Origin: Euleptes europaea
Lineage: Eukaryota; Chordata; Lepidosauria; Squamata; Sphaerodactylidae
Reading direction: 5' to 3'
Length of the DNA: 64,000 bases
Assembly (NCBI RefSeq): GCF_029931775.1
Contig: NC_079324.1
Coordinates: forward strand, 63,991,268 to 64,055,267
A program made the position numbers and the translations under genes. Below the pieces are notes generated by a model. The model ran no database searches. It saw nothing but the letters and a program-made list of their open reading frames with translations, and was not told the DNA's origin. Position 1 is the stretch's first letter; every line of letters begins with the position of its first letter. This document shows positions 54,501-63,902 of the stretch, one piece after another.

Positions 54501-57500
54501 CTCAACTCGCCGTGTTTGAAGGAGGAGGAATGCTGCCTATGACCCCAAGAACACCATCCCCACCGTCAAACATGGAGGGGGACATATTATGCTTTGGGGG
54601 TGTTTTTCTGCTAAGGGGACAGGACACCTTCACCGCATCGAAGGGACGATGGACGGGACCATGTATCGTCAAATCTTGGGTGAGCACCTCCTTCCCTCAG
54701 CCAGGGCATTGAAAATGGGTCAAGGATGGGTATTCCAGCATGACAATGACCCAAAACACACGGCCAAGGCAACAAAGGAGTGGCTCAAGAAGAAGCACAT
54801 TAAGGTCCTGGAGTGGCCTAGCCAGTCTCCAGACCTTAATCCCATCAAAAATCTGTGGAGGGAGCTGAAGGTTCGAGTAGCTACACATTAGCCTCGAAAT
54901 CTTACTGACTTGGAGAGGATCTGCAAAGAGGAGTGGGACAAAATACCTCCTGAGATGTGTGAAAACCTAGTGGCCACCTACAAGAAACGTTTGACCTCTG
55001 AAATTGCCAACAAGGGTTTTGCCACCAAGTACTAAGTCATCTTTTGCAAAGGGATCAAATACTTATTTCACTCATTATAATGCACATCAATCGCTGACTT
55101 TTGTCTTCTGGGTTTCTGGGGTTTTTCCTGTTGTTATTCTGTCTCTCAGAGCTACAATAGACCTACCATTAAAATTATGGACTGGTCATTTCTTCGTCAG
55201 AGGGCAAACGGGCAAATTCAGCAGGGGATCAAATACTTTTTTCCTTTCACTGTACCTCAAACCACCTACCCACAGGAACTTGTGAGATGAAGGCAGGGGA
55301 CAAAGAAAGGAGGTCTGGGGAGAGAGATTTATGTACAGGGCTGCACGCACTGCATGGCTGTAGAAGGCTGGCCCTTGTGGAAGCCTGGTCTTATTGCCCC
55401 CACCTTCTTGCCAGGCCACCCCACTGCTCCCTTTGCTATCTGAACCACTGATCCCGCGAACTGATTTCAAAGGGGACAGCACAATTCCTTGCAGAGGAAA
55501 CAAGTAAGTGAACTCTGCCCCTCAGCTAGGTTGGCCCCACGGTCTTGGCAAGAAGGGCTCCCCCACTGATCCTGGCCAGCCTGCGCCAAGTCTGGACATC
55601 CGAGGCTTAGAGTCAACAGCCTGTGGGTGGGGCCTGGAGATCCCCTGGAATTACAACTCATCTCCAGGCTACAGAGATCACTTCCCCTGGAGGAAATGGC
55701 TGCTCTGGAGGGTGGACTTGATGGCATTATACCCTGCTGAGGCCCCTCCCCTCCTCACACCCCGCCTTCCAAGATCTCCACCCACCAAATCGCCAGGAAT
55801 TTCCCAGTCCATTGTTGGCAACCCCACTGAGGCTGCCCTTTCTACTCCCTAGGCCGACAGCTGTTGACTGCCTGCCGCTCTCTGGCCTTGACAGCCACGA
55901 CCTTTGGGCTGCGCACCCTTGAGCAGGCAAGCATGGGTCTCAATCTCCCTTCCCTGCCCTTGGCACACACACACACCCCCAGCATTTCACATGTGCTCCT
56001 GACCTAGGGCGTTCAGCTTAAAACAAGACAGAAGAAGAAGAGCACTGCAAAGCACACTGCAGAAGCACCCTGGCCCTCAGGCATGGAGGCAAACGACTCC
56101 TGCAGGCAGGTGGGCCACAAGGGCCCAGAGACCCCACTGTGCCAGAGGGATGGGCCCAAGCGGCAGCCATCCACGCTCATCATGGGGAGGGGGAGGAGGG
56201 AGGGCAGGCAGGGGGGCACCAGGGCACCCGCTTTACTTACATGGGGCGGGAAAGGCTGCAGCCGCGCGGTGACGTGCTCTTCGGGGTACGAGACCTCGGC
56301 CAGGGGCAGGTAGGGCTTCTGGCCCGATCCCGTCTCGTACATCGACATGGGCCGGCTGCTACGCGCAGAGGGCCGGCGCTTCAAGGAGGCGTGGCTGCTG
56401 GGGTCTACGTATTCAGGACTAGTTTGAGCCTGGTAGGCACTGGTCGTGGCCTGCCTTCGGAGGGTCGAATTCTCACTCTGCAGGGTCTGAAGCTGGAATA
56501 AAAGGTTTTATCCGAGTGGGGCTTCGGATCACCCTCGCACAAAAGAGTCGTCAACAAAATAAGAACTCGGGCAAAGCAACTGGGGCATTTGCAATTAAAA
56601 AAAACCCAACTAGCTGGATTTTTTTTTTTTTTAAACCACAATTCTAAAGAATTTCCTTTTGCTCAGGACAGGGTGCGTTCTCAGATCTGGTTTTGATTTC
56701 GCAGGAGTGGCGGTCAAACCCGCTCCTGGAAGTAATTACGGAACAGTCCGATTCCAGGCCAGCCTTCTGCGTGGCACAGCTCCAGGACCCCTTGAGCAGC
56801 ACCCTGGGAAAACAGCTCTTGACACTAACTGACCCACAGCAAACTCAAGGAACAGCAGGGAAGGAGGAAAACAGCCACATCGCAGCAGGGAGACAAGGAA
56901 GTGTGGGCAAAACCTTTTGCAAAGCAGGACAGCAGCAGCAGGCCAGTAGACAGAAAGTCAAAGAAGCCAAGTCAAAGTAGATTTCCTGCAACGCCCTCAA
57001 GGAAGCAAGGGGCACAACAGGCCGGGACGCCTCTCGCACACAACCTCCCTCTGCATACTTCCTGGCACACCCTGAGGACGCTGCCCACCCCAACAGTCCC
57101 TGAGGTGCTGCAGACATGTTCAAGAACCACCAACCAAAGCACATAAATGCCCCATCTGTAAAAGCTTCCACTTCCACAGAAGTGCAAAACAACCCCAGGA
57201 CCTTCGGGTTTTACTGGATGCTGCAGTATCACTCCCCCCATACACAACCTGGAGCATCCTTCCAAATCCCCCTACAGCAGGGGTCCCCAACATAGTGCCC
57301 ATGGGAACTATGGTGCCCGCCAACACCTTCCTGGTGCCTGCCAGGTGTTTTCAGAAAGTGGGCAGGGCCAGGTGGAGCTTTTACTGCCCAGCAGGGCTTC
57401 TGATTGGCTGTGCAGATTTTAAAAAAATAGCTGCAGCAGCTGCTGTCACCCACAGGAGGAGGAGGCCCTGTCTTCACCGCATGGCCTGAAGGGGCCGGGG

Positions 57501-60500
57501 CTGCTGGTATGCAAGAAAACATTTTTAAACAATATGCTCAATTTTAAAAGGCACCTCGAAGAGTTACTATTCAAGTTCGGTGTGACCTCACTTCCTGACA
57601 TTGTGAGGTTCGCTCCACCTCCTGCTGCAGCCATTTTGTGGTTTCGCCCCCTCTCTATGCCAGAATTCCCATGGTGGCTGCAGGCTCGAAAAGGTTAGGG
57701 ACCCCTGCTCTTCAGGGATTGGGCCCCACAGATCTGGTCCACTACGGCGGAGGTTTCCTCGAGGGCAGGGGTTCTTCCCCTGGCATCAGAACTCGTGCTC
57801 CATGGGGAGGCTCCCTGCAGTGGGGGGAAGCAGCGCCTTCAGCAGAGCGGATCTGTGGGACCCAACCCACAGGATCAAGGTGGGCTTTGTGCATCTGCTG
57901 TGATGGGGGCCGGCTGCACCGCCTTCCCACTTCTGCAGACCACGGGGAGGACATTGGGGAAGGAGAAGGCGGTGGCGGCACAGGCCGGCTTCTGAGCAAG
58001 ACACCAGTGCGGAGTTTCCCCGAGTCCTTTGAAAGGGCCGACGTATGCTCCCCCCTGGTATTCGCGAGCCTTGTAAGTCACACGCACAAAGCCCCGGTGA
58101 GAGCCGCTGGCTCAGCCATCCTGTGCCCTGGGCACGGCCCCCACCAAGCTGTCTACAGCTGCCCTCAGAAAGAAGCGACCAAGGAGGGCTGCCGCTGTGG
58201 CCCAAAAGGCTCCTCATGGCCTTTTTCGCTGGGGAAAGAGAGCGAACTTTCCTGCAGCCGGCAATCTGAGATAGGGACTTGCCCAAGGCCAACAAGGAAG
58301 TCCAATGGCAGAGGAGGGCTGGGGACTCCCAGTGAGGGGCTCCAGAGGGAAAATCTCCCACACCCTGGTGGGAAAACAAGCTGCTGTCTGGACTCCTGAC
58401 AGACGATTGGCAGGGATGCCTCGTCTCACAGTGAAGGCCAACGTCAGGGGAGTTGGTAGCGGTGCCGGGGTGTCAGATCCACAGGGTACAATCCATTGGG
58501 ACAATCTCCTGCAGGAGCCTCACTGAAATGGGCAGGAGCAGAGCTGTGCAGCTTCCGCTCATTTCAAAGGGGCGCACGCAGGAGAAGCTCTGGTTGCAAA
58601 AAAAAATTGGGCGGGGGGGAAATCTGGGTTGCCTGCTTCAGGCAATGACTGGGGATGGGTTTTTTCTCAACGGTGCTGCCTTTTCCCCTGTGAGGCTGAA
58701 CCCGGGCCCGCTCCACCAAGCATTCGCTCTCCCCCCTCCTCTCCCGTGCTACCTTCTTCTGCATGATCCTCAGCTCATCGCTCAAGTTGACGTTCACCTT
58801 CAGTAACTGCTGGATTTTCGCCTCCGAAGCCACCAGGGCATTTTTAACCTGCAGGTATTCCTGTGCCGTGACCGGCCCATCGGATAAGTCCGAGTCCAGG
58901 CTCTGGAGAACGAAGAGGACACCAACGTTCCCGCTTTACACCCAGACAAAGACCTGAGGCCAGACAGCACTGAGGTCCAGCAGCCCAAGCAGAACATGCG
59001 GCGGGCGGGCGAGGGGCGTGGCTTCACCTTGCTACTTGCAGCAGCCATAGGCCAGGATTTTTTTCACAAGAAAATCCCGAGGCAGGGAGCCTCAGTATCA
59101 TTAGAAAACCAGCACTGAGAACGGGCCTTGGAATCTATTTGCACACTCCAGTGACAAAGATGCTCTTTGGGGCCAGAGGCAGACGTGCCAGGCCACTCCC
59201 CAGGGTTGAACGAAATGGCAACGCCAGCTGGAACACTGAGCCCCCCGGACCAGAGAAGCTCCCCCTCTGGCGGCTCCTCAAAGCGAGGCAAGGCAGAGGG
59301 AGGAAGAAGGCACAAAGACCGTCTACAAGTACTTGAAGGGCTGTCATATGGAGGATGGTGCTGAGTTGTTTTCTGTTGCACCAGAAGGTCGGACCAGAAC
59401 CAACGGGTTGAAATTAAATCAAAAGAGTTTTCGTCTAGACATTAGGAAGAATTTTCTGACAGTTTGAGCGGTTCCTCAGTGGAACAGGCTTCCTCGGGAG
59501 GTGGTGAGCTCTCCTTCCCTGGAGGTTTTTAAGCAGAGGCTAGATGGCCCTCTGTCAGCAATGCTGATTCTATGACCTCAAACAGATGATGAGAGGGAGG
59601 GCATCTTGGCCACCTTCTAGGCCTGGAGTATGGGTCACTGGGGTGTGGGAAAGGGGGAGGTAGTTGTGAATTTCCTGCATTGTACAGGGGGTTGGACTAG
59701 ATGACCCTGGTGGTCCCTTCCAACTCTATGATTCTATGACTGCTGGGCCAGACCCGTTTCCTTTCCTACAGCGGCCAGCCAGGTGCCTGAGAGAAACCTG
59801 TCAGCAGGTGATGGCGGCAACTGCTTCCCCCCTCTAATAACTCTGCTCAATATTTTGCACTCAGGTTAACACCGGTGGGTCTTGGGCAGGAATGCCCTTC
59901 TTTCAAGAGCAGGTCAAATGCCAGGGGAGGGTTAACACAGGAAACCCCCTTGGTCCATCGAGGTCAGTGCTATTTACTCAGGCTAGCACCAGCTCTCCAG
60001 GGTCTCACTCACTGCCAAATTCTTTAACTGGAGATGCCAGGGATGGAGTCTGGACCTTCAGCATGCCAAACAGAGGCTCTACCATGCGCCACGGCCCCTC
60101 CTACTGCACCCATCCTGAACACTCACAAGGCTGGGACCGGCACGGAAACATGCCGTGACCTCACTCCAGGTCAAGCCACCTAGCTCAGAATGCAGCGGTC
60201 AGCAAAAACTAGGAAGGCCTTTGCCGCTGCAGCTGCTAACTAGCTTTGTGGCTCTCTTTCCAAACGTCACTGAGTGAGGACCACCTGAACAGCAGTGCTC
60301 AAAATGCAGACCGTTCACAAGCGAGAGGCAGCAGCCCCCTAGCAAAGCCCTCTGCAGTTGGCAGCCTCTGCAAGGACGGGGATGGGAGGGGGCTACCTTT
60401 TGGCGAGCCATCTTGGCCACGCTCATGCCGAGATCCACCTCCTCGTCGGACGCAACGCTGTCATAGTCGGGCTGATCGTTCTCCTGACTCTCTGTGCTGT

Positions 60501-63500
60501 GCTGGCTGCTGATCGACTTCAGGATGAGTTCGACGTTTTCTGAAAAAGCCAAAATGCCGATGTTTAAGAAAGTCTGCTTTTTCTCTCAACAATCCAGCCC
60601 AGAAACACAGCTTCAAAAACTGGAAAGAAGGTAAACAGAAGAATCAAGGTGCTCCCCAAATTCCTTGGACTGAGTCACTGCTGTGTCCTAGTTAGGAGGA
60701 ACACAGCAATGCTGCCTGTTTCATGCATGCCCTGGTAACATCTAGATTCGATTCCTGCTATGGTCTCTACATGGGTCTGCCCTTAAAGATTGTCCAGAAG
60801 CAGCTGTTGGTACAGAATGCTGTAGCCAGGAGTAGGCCGTAGGGACCAGATCACTCCAGTCCTGTTCCATTTACATTGGCTTCCATTCTTGCTTCTGGGC
60901 TCAATTCAAGGTGCTGGTTTTGACCTTTAAAGCTTTTTACGGCCTAGGACCAAAAGCCAGTGTGGTGTAGTGGTTAAGGTGTTGGACTAGGGAAACTCAA
61001 GTTCAAATCCCCACTTACACCATGGAAGCTTGCTGGGTGATCTTGGGCCAGTCACACACTCTCAACCCCAACCCTGGCTAGTATTTGGATGGGAGACCCC
61101 CAAGGAATACCAGGGGCATGGTGGCAGGCAACGGCAAACCCCCTCCAACAGTTTCTTGCCTTGAAAACCCTACAGGGTCGCCATAGGTCAGCTGTGACTT
61201 GATGGCAAAAAAAGGCTTAGGGCCAACATACTTTAGGGCCGCCTTCTCCCATGTGAACCTACCTGTACCCTCTCGTCATCTTTGGAGGCCCCGCTTCAGT
61301 TCCCCCAGCCATCTGAAGTTAGGCAGGTGGCAACCTGAGAAGGCTTTCGGGGTCACGGCACCAAAACTTTGGAACTCCCTCCCCCCAGTGAGACTTGCCT
61401 GCCTCCCTCTATCGGTTTCTACCGGTGGGTGAATACTTTTTTGTTTCATTTGGCATGCCCCCAATTACGGTTATTGGCCTCCTCCCTGTTTCTGATGTTG
61501 TATGTTTGTGTGTTTTTAGTAAACTATTTTATAATTTTAAATATTTTAAGTGTTCTTTTAACTCTTTATGCGTTTGAATGGTTTTATGTTCACTGCTTTA
61601 GGAACCCTGATTGGGTGGACGAACGGCATAAAAATGCTTTAAATGAATACAAAGGCTGAACAAGGCAGAGCATCCGAGGGGTCAGCGGGGAAGGGTCCCG
61701 GAGCAAAGCAGGAAGTCAGCTCGACCTCTGCTGGCTGGCGATCCATGCAGGACTCACCTTTGGAACTCGGAACAGGGTTCCCCTGCTGCCTCCGCTTGGC
61801 ATCCCCCAGGATGTCGATGACGAGGGTCGCGAACTCATGGGCATTGAAGCGGGCCAGCTTCTGCCTCCCCTGGAAGACAGAAGCCTGTGAGACCTTGCAG
61901 GATCCGGGGGGCGGGGGCTGGCAGGAAACGAGAGCAGGGCAAGCTCCAGCTTACTGACCCTCTCCAACTATTCTCAGAGGCTGAGGAGGCGGGACTTGCC
62001 TTGGCAGGAGCCTAGCTGATTCCACTCCACAAGTTCTTTGTGTTTAAAACTCTGTCTTTAACAACACTGTCTACCGTCATTTACAGAGGTGAAGCTAACT
62101 GGTCAGTATGTCCCTGTGCCCCCTCCTCCCAAGTCCATTTTACAACTCTGAGTGATGATAGTCATTCCCTCCTCTGCCTTCCCTCCTCCCCAGAAAGGGG
62201 AAAGGCAGTTCAAGAAAGCCCAAGATCTTAGGCTGGAAACATCCCAGGTGTTTTGTCAGCTGCACTTTGTCACTTTACTCTGCTCTGGTTAGACCTCATG
62301 TCACTTTACTCTGCTCTGGTTAGACCTCACCTAGAGTATTGTGTTCAGTTTTGGGCACCGCAATTTAAGAAAGATGTAGACAAGCTGGAAAGCGTCCAGA
62401 GGAGGGCAACAAAGATGGTGAGGGGTCTGGAGACCAAATCTTATGAGGAAAGGTTGAAGGAGCTGGGTGTGTTTAGCCTGAAGAGGAGAAGACGGAGAGG
62501 GGATATGATAACCATCTTCAAGCACTTGAAGGGCTGTCATATGGAGGATGGTGCCGAGTTGTTTTCTGTTGCTCCAGAAGGCTGGACCATTACCAACGGG
62601 TTGAAATTAAATCAAAACGGTTTCCGTCTAGACATTAGGAAGAATTTTCTAACAGAGTGGTTCCTCAGTGGAAAGGCTTCCTTGGGAGGTGGTAACCTCT
62701 CCCCTTCCCTGGAGGTTTTTAAGAAGAGGCTAGATGGCCATCTGTCAGCAATGCTGATTTTATGAACAGGCAGTTCATGAGAGGGAGGGCACCTTGGCCA
62801 TCTTCTGGGCATGGAGTAGGGGTCACTGGGGGTGTGGGGGGGAGGTAGTTGTGAATTTCCTGCATTGTGCAAGAGGTTAGACTAGATGACCCTGGTGGTC
62901 CCTTCCAGCTCTATGATTCTATGCTGGCATCTAGGACACTGGGGGAAAGACACACACACCAGGGGGTGACCAGGGGGTGTGGAAGGACCACAGGGTAACA
63001 TACCTGGTTCCTTGTGGAGGAATACTCCGGATTTACTGGGAGAAAGGGGACCACCGTCGTCTCGGTTACCAGCGTGCTGTGGTTCTGAGTGGCAAGCCAA
63101 ACTGTTTCAGGGAAAACAGACAGCCAGGGTTGGCTATGCTTCACTTCCCAAATGCAAAAGGTGCTGAGGGTAAAGCTGGCCCACTTGGGGACCTGGCAGC
63201 CTGTACACCCAACCCAAAGGCCTGGGGACAGGGCTAGCGTTGTGTGATACAGAGCAAGACACTCTGCACGTGCTCAGAAGTATCTATTCCTTACGATTAC
63301 TTTTTGTCTTAGAAGACGGTGCCCTAGCACTGGGAATAGGTTTGAGGGCTGAAACCTGGCTTATGATAGGCCTTTGTTCCATTTCTAAACCATATTTTTA
63401 TTTTTCAAGCAAATATTCCCTGACAAGGGAGCTAAACATTTGCTTTTATTCTGATATAAAAACTAAAGTTAGGACCACATGTTACAATGTACCCCCATTT

Positions 63501-63616
63501 GCCCACTTCTCAGCCCCACTCCTTGCTGGCAATGGAAAGTCACCTGCGTCTGTCTCCCGCCTGTCCACCTCGTCATAGACGTCCATGGCAAGCTCCTCGA
63601 ACAAGTGGTTGCTCAG
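42333..63616 (-). CDS. GIT2: ARF GTPase-activating protein GIT2, C-terminal 11 exons (partial)
   Basis: GIT2 is a GAP for Arf GTPases and a scaffold joining PIX exchange factors, PAK and paxillin at focal adhesions and endosomes. The window holds 1458 coding nt (485 residues, human total 759). Exons: 63616-63544, 63101-63004, 61869-61758, 60539-60397, 58902-58753, 56492-56241, 52531-52439, 50330-50248, 49608-49432, 44907-44844 and 42545-42333. All are GT/AG and phase-consistent. Domains in order: Spa2-homology repeats that bind PIX ([33 protein letters not shown]), an acidic [10 protein letters not shown] stretch, a coiled coil ([11 protein letters not shown] to RIMQKK), a Ser/Arg linker, and the paxillin-binding FAT-like bundle ending TITTKENNN. 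That ending and the linker point to GIT2 rather than GIT1. The ArfGAP and ankyrin exons are off the right edge. Confidence 0.96.
42735..43217 (+). mobile_element. Two tandem CR1-type 3' ends (second subfamily)
   Basis: Two consecutive copies of the same 3' end (tagtcatgatgca, gaacacaggcagga, cctggttggccactgtgtg), each ending near tttcttatgttct. Same subfamily as 13530-14114. Confidence 0.85.
43218..44280. other. GIT2 last intron, unassigned except a hairpin
   Basis: Unassigned apart from the 30-bp-arm hairpin at 43829-43898. Confidence 0.4.
43829..43898. repeat. Short near-perfect hairpin (30-bp arms)
   Basis: Arm 43829-43858 (tagcaggctatac, tgaatgatgcag) pairs with 43869-43898 (ctgcatcattcagg, tagcctgcta) with one mismatch and a 10-base loop. 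Size fits a pre-miRNA-like stem or a tiny MITE. It lies inside a GIT2 intron. No expression evidence. Confidence 0.75.
44281..44760 (-). mobile_element. Two CR1 LINE 3' ends in series
   Basis: A short tail (44281-44420) is followed by a longer one (44420-44760) reaching gatttaatttcaacccgttg. Both minus orientation. Confidence 0.88.
44844..44907 (-). CDS. GIT2: GIT2 exon: paxillin-binding domain, middle
   Basis: A 64-nt exon encoding (S)[16 protein letters not shown] then DLFSK; human has [21 protein letters not shown]. The acceptor is TTGTAG and the donor GTGAGT. Confidence 0.95.
44908..46974. other. GIT2 intron, no element recognised
   Basis: Apart from a short (GT)n near 45469-45482, I see no exon or repeat. 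Confidence 0.4.
46975..47062. repeat. Unclassified dispersed repeat end
   Basis: cccgatgaagaggttctgg, acaatattttgtgcccat and agaaaaggtattgcatgg resemble a frequent reptilian repeat end. Class unknown. Confidence 0.45.
47089..47235 (-). repeat. Old SINE-B relic
   Basis: ggctgctctccggggtctca and ctggagaggccactggcgatt keep the family order but are heavily diverged. Confidence 0.45.
47236..48029. other. GIT2 intron, no element recognised
   Basis: Only a 19-bp direct repeat of ggccaagtagagtggggg near 47745-47780 stands out. Confidence 0.4.
48030..48142. repeat. Ancient MIR-like relic
   Basis: taactgtcacaggaatgcc, ctagcccaaggtcataatga, gcaggatttgaacttgggtc. Confidence 0.5.
48205..48421 (-). repeat. 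SINE-B copy, full length
   Basis: Complete minus-orientation copy from acacatgaagctgccttatg to ctgagccacagcccctccc. Confidence 0.9.
48422..49431. other. GIT2 intron, no element recognised
   Basis: GC-rich. Open frames on both strands (up to 175 codons) overlap each other and match nothing I know. Confidence 0.4.
49432..49608 (-). CDS. GIT2: GIT2 exon: start of FAT-like bundle
   Basis: Encodes [15 protein letters not shown], then [20 protein letters not shown] and [11 protein letters not shown]. The second half is the first helix of the paxillin-binding domain and matches human almost exactly. Confidence 0.95.
50248..50330 (-). CDS. GIT2: GIT2 exon: linker before the paxillin-binding region
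   Basis: Encodes [17 protein letters not shown] then [10 protein letters not shown] plus GG; human has ASRLEKQNSTPESDYDN. The acceptor is CTTCCAG and the donor GTGCGT. Confidence 0.92.
50331..51685. other. GIT2 intron, no element recognised
   Basis: Pyrimidine- and purine-biased GC-rich DNA. A faint SINE-like scrap near 51430-51620. Confidence 0.35.
51686..51989 (-). repeat. SINE-A copy, full length
   Basis: Minus copy from agaagagttggtttttatat to aaccactacaccacgttggc. Confidence 0.88.
52439..52531 (-). CDS. GIT2: GIT2 exon: Ser-rich linker
   Basis: Encodes [19 protein letters not shown] then [12 protein letters not shown]; human has [19 protein letters not shown]. 93 nt in frame. The donor is the weaker GTTAAG. 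In mammals, GIT2 exons in this part are alternatively spliced. Confidence 0.92.
53226..53660 (+). mobile_element. LINE-like 3' end, clade unassigned
   Basis: A short frame with a Cys/His pattern ([20 protein letters not shown]) resembles the C-terminal end of LINE ORF2 proteins. It is followed by an AT-rich end with aataaactttatcacc. Confidence 0.5.
53979..54168. repeat. Two short telomere-type repeats inside the Tc1 copy
   Basis: ttagggttagggtt at 53979-53992 and aaccctaaccctaaccct at 54151-54168, in opposite orientation. Each sits where, from memory of the fish/lamprey family, internal sequence is missing. Confidence 0.75.
54041..55035 (+). pseudogene. Tc1 transposase, inactive
   Basis: Starts [20 protein letters not shown], a helix-turn-helix (paired-like) DNA-binding domain, part of which is missing where the telomere-type repeat sits (54151-54168). 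The catalytic part follows: [13 protein letters not shown] (first Asp), [17 protein letters not shown] (second Asp), and [15 protein letters not shown], where the usual third acidic residue (Glu in PIENLW) is Lys. There are in-frame stops near 54517 and 54889. It ends NKGFATKY then TAA. So it cannot make an active DDE transposase. Confidence 0.9.
55613..55826 (+). repeat. TIR-ended MITE-like repeat
   Basis: tggggcctggagatcccctg, gaaatggctgctctggagg, atggcattataccctgctga and end attgttggcaacccc. Same family as 30841-31050. Confidence 0.65.
56241..56492 (-). CDS. GIT2: GIT2 exon: end of coiled coil and Ser/Arg linker
   Basis: Encodes [17 protein letters not shown], then [39 protein letters not shown] and RLQPFPPH. 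252 nt in frame. The donor is GTAAGT. Closely follows human GIT2. Confidence 0.95.
57278..57707 (+). mobile_element. Non-autonomous hAT-like element
   Basis: Starts CAGGGGTCCCCAAC and ends GTTAGGGACCCCTG, inverse complements. The 8-bp flanks ccctacag and ctcttcag agree at six of eight positions. 430 bp, no coding capacity. In a GIT2 intron. Confidence 0.8.
57708..58752. other. GIT2 intron, no element recognised
   Basis: A 253-codon plus-strand open frame crosses it (57638-58399) but overlaps long minus-strand frames and has no recognisable domain. Confidence 0.4.
58753..58902 (-). CDS. GIT2: GIT2 exon: coiled coil
   Basis: Encodes [19 protein letters not shown] then [13 protein letters not shown] and [11 protein letters not shown], the leucine-rich dimerising helix. 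In-frame 150 nt. The acceptor is CTCCAG and the donor GTAGCA. Confidence 0.95.
59317..59738 (+). mobile_element. CR1 LINE 3' end
   Basis: From ctacaagtacttgaagggct to tctatgattctatg. Same subfamily and nearly the same start point as 9074-9481. Confidence 0.9.
59945..60103 (-). repeat. SINE-B copy, shortened
   Basis: cttggtccatcgaggtcag, aactggagatgccaggg, aaacagaggctctacca. Confidence 0.8.
60397..60539 (-). CDS. GIT2: GIT2 exon: acidic linker
   Basis: Encodes (E)[14 protein letters not shown], then [19 protein letters not shown] and AKMARQK. Human has [19 protein letters not shown]-like sequence. The acceptor is TTTTCAG and the donor AAG|GTAGCC. Confidence 0.93.
60780..61660 (+). mobile_element. 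LINE-like dispersed repeat 3' end, interrupted by a SINE
   Basis: gtacagaatgctgtagccagg, ttgacctttaaagctttt and, after the SINE, ggccgccttctcccatgtga and ttggaactccctcccccc. A frequent squamate repeat; I cannot name its clade. Confidence 0.5.
60955..61214 (+). repeat. SINE with BovB-like tail (Sauria-SINE type)
   Basis: tRNA-like head agccagtgtggtgtagtggt, a body with gggccagtcacacactctc, and a tail agggtcgccataggtcagc, gacttgatggc, of BovB type. It sits inside a LINE-like repeat. The flanks ggcctaggaccaa and ggcttagggccaa look like a diverged 13-bp target duplication. Confidence 0.8.
61758..61869 (-). CDS. GIT2: GIT2 exon: second Spa2-homology repeat
   Basis: Encodes [20 protein letters not shown] then [17 protein letters not shown] plus G. 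The acceptor is CTTCCAG and the donor GTGAGT. Confidence 0.95.
62253..62925 (+). mobile_element. CR1 LINE 3' end with ORF2 C-terminus
   Basis: Encodes [20 protein letters not shown] and [17 protein letters not shown], the typical CR1 ORF2 tail, and ends tctatgattctatg. Near its start a 31-bp unit (cactttactctgctctggtt core) is tandemly duplicated. Confidence 0.92.
63004..63101 (-). CDS. GIT2: GIT2 exon after the first SHD repeat
   Basis: Encodes (V)[17 protein letters not shown] then [15 protein letters not shown]. Nearly identical to human (one Ala to Thr change). The acceptor is GAAACAG and the donor GTATGT. Confidence 0.95.
63544..63616 (-). CDS. GIT2: GIT2 exon: first Spa2-homology repeat
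   Basis: Encodes [19 protein letters not shown] then RETDA plus G; identical to human in this stretch. The acceptor is CTTCAG and the donor GTGACT. Upstream coding exons lie beyond the window. Confidence 0.95.
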
Positions 63617-63645
63617 CTGAAGTGAAAAGACACACGTCCCATTTA

Positions 63646-63902
63646 GAAGAAGATTTGTTTTTTATCTGCCGAATTTCTCTACCACTTAAGGGAGAATCAA
63701 ACCGGCTTACAATCCTCTTCCCTTCCCCTCCCCACAACAGACACCCTGTGAGGTAGGTGAGGCTGAGAGAGCTCTAAGAGAGCTGTGACCAGCCCAAGGT
63801 CACCCAGCTGGCTTCATGTGGAAGAGTGGGGAATCAAGCCTGGTTCTCCAGATTAGAGTCCACCACTCCAAACCACCATTCTTAACCACTACACCACACT
63901 AC
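63646..63902 (-). repeat. SINE-A copy
   Basis: agggagaatcaaaccggctt, ctgtgaggtaggtgaggctg and head cttaaccactacaccacact. Directly follows (on the plus strand) a GIT2 exon, 30 bp away. Confidence 0.88.

Larger units (their letters stand above)
53762..55252 (+). mobile_element. Tc1-like DNA transposon, ~202-bp inverted repeats, defective
   Basis: 1491 bp between TA dinucleotides (53760-53761 and 55253-55254). Left (53762-53963) and right (55051-55252) inverted repeats are about 97% alike. Each has an outer and an inner copy of the gtatttgatccc repeat, the IR/DR layout of Tc1 elements such as Sleeping Beauty. Between them is a damaged transposase gene. Two telomere-type hexamer runs lie inside, at 53979-53992 and 54151-54168. 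The sequence is strikingly like a Tc1 family I remember from teleost fish and lampreys. Confidence 0.93.

Noticed and set aside
57638-58399. 253-codon plus-strand open frame in a GIT2 intron
   Set aside because: Begins within a hAT-like element, overlaps a 197-codon frame on the other strand, and has no known motif.
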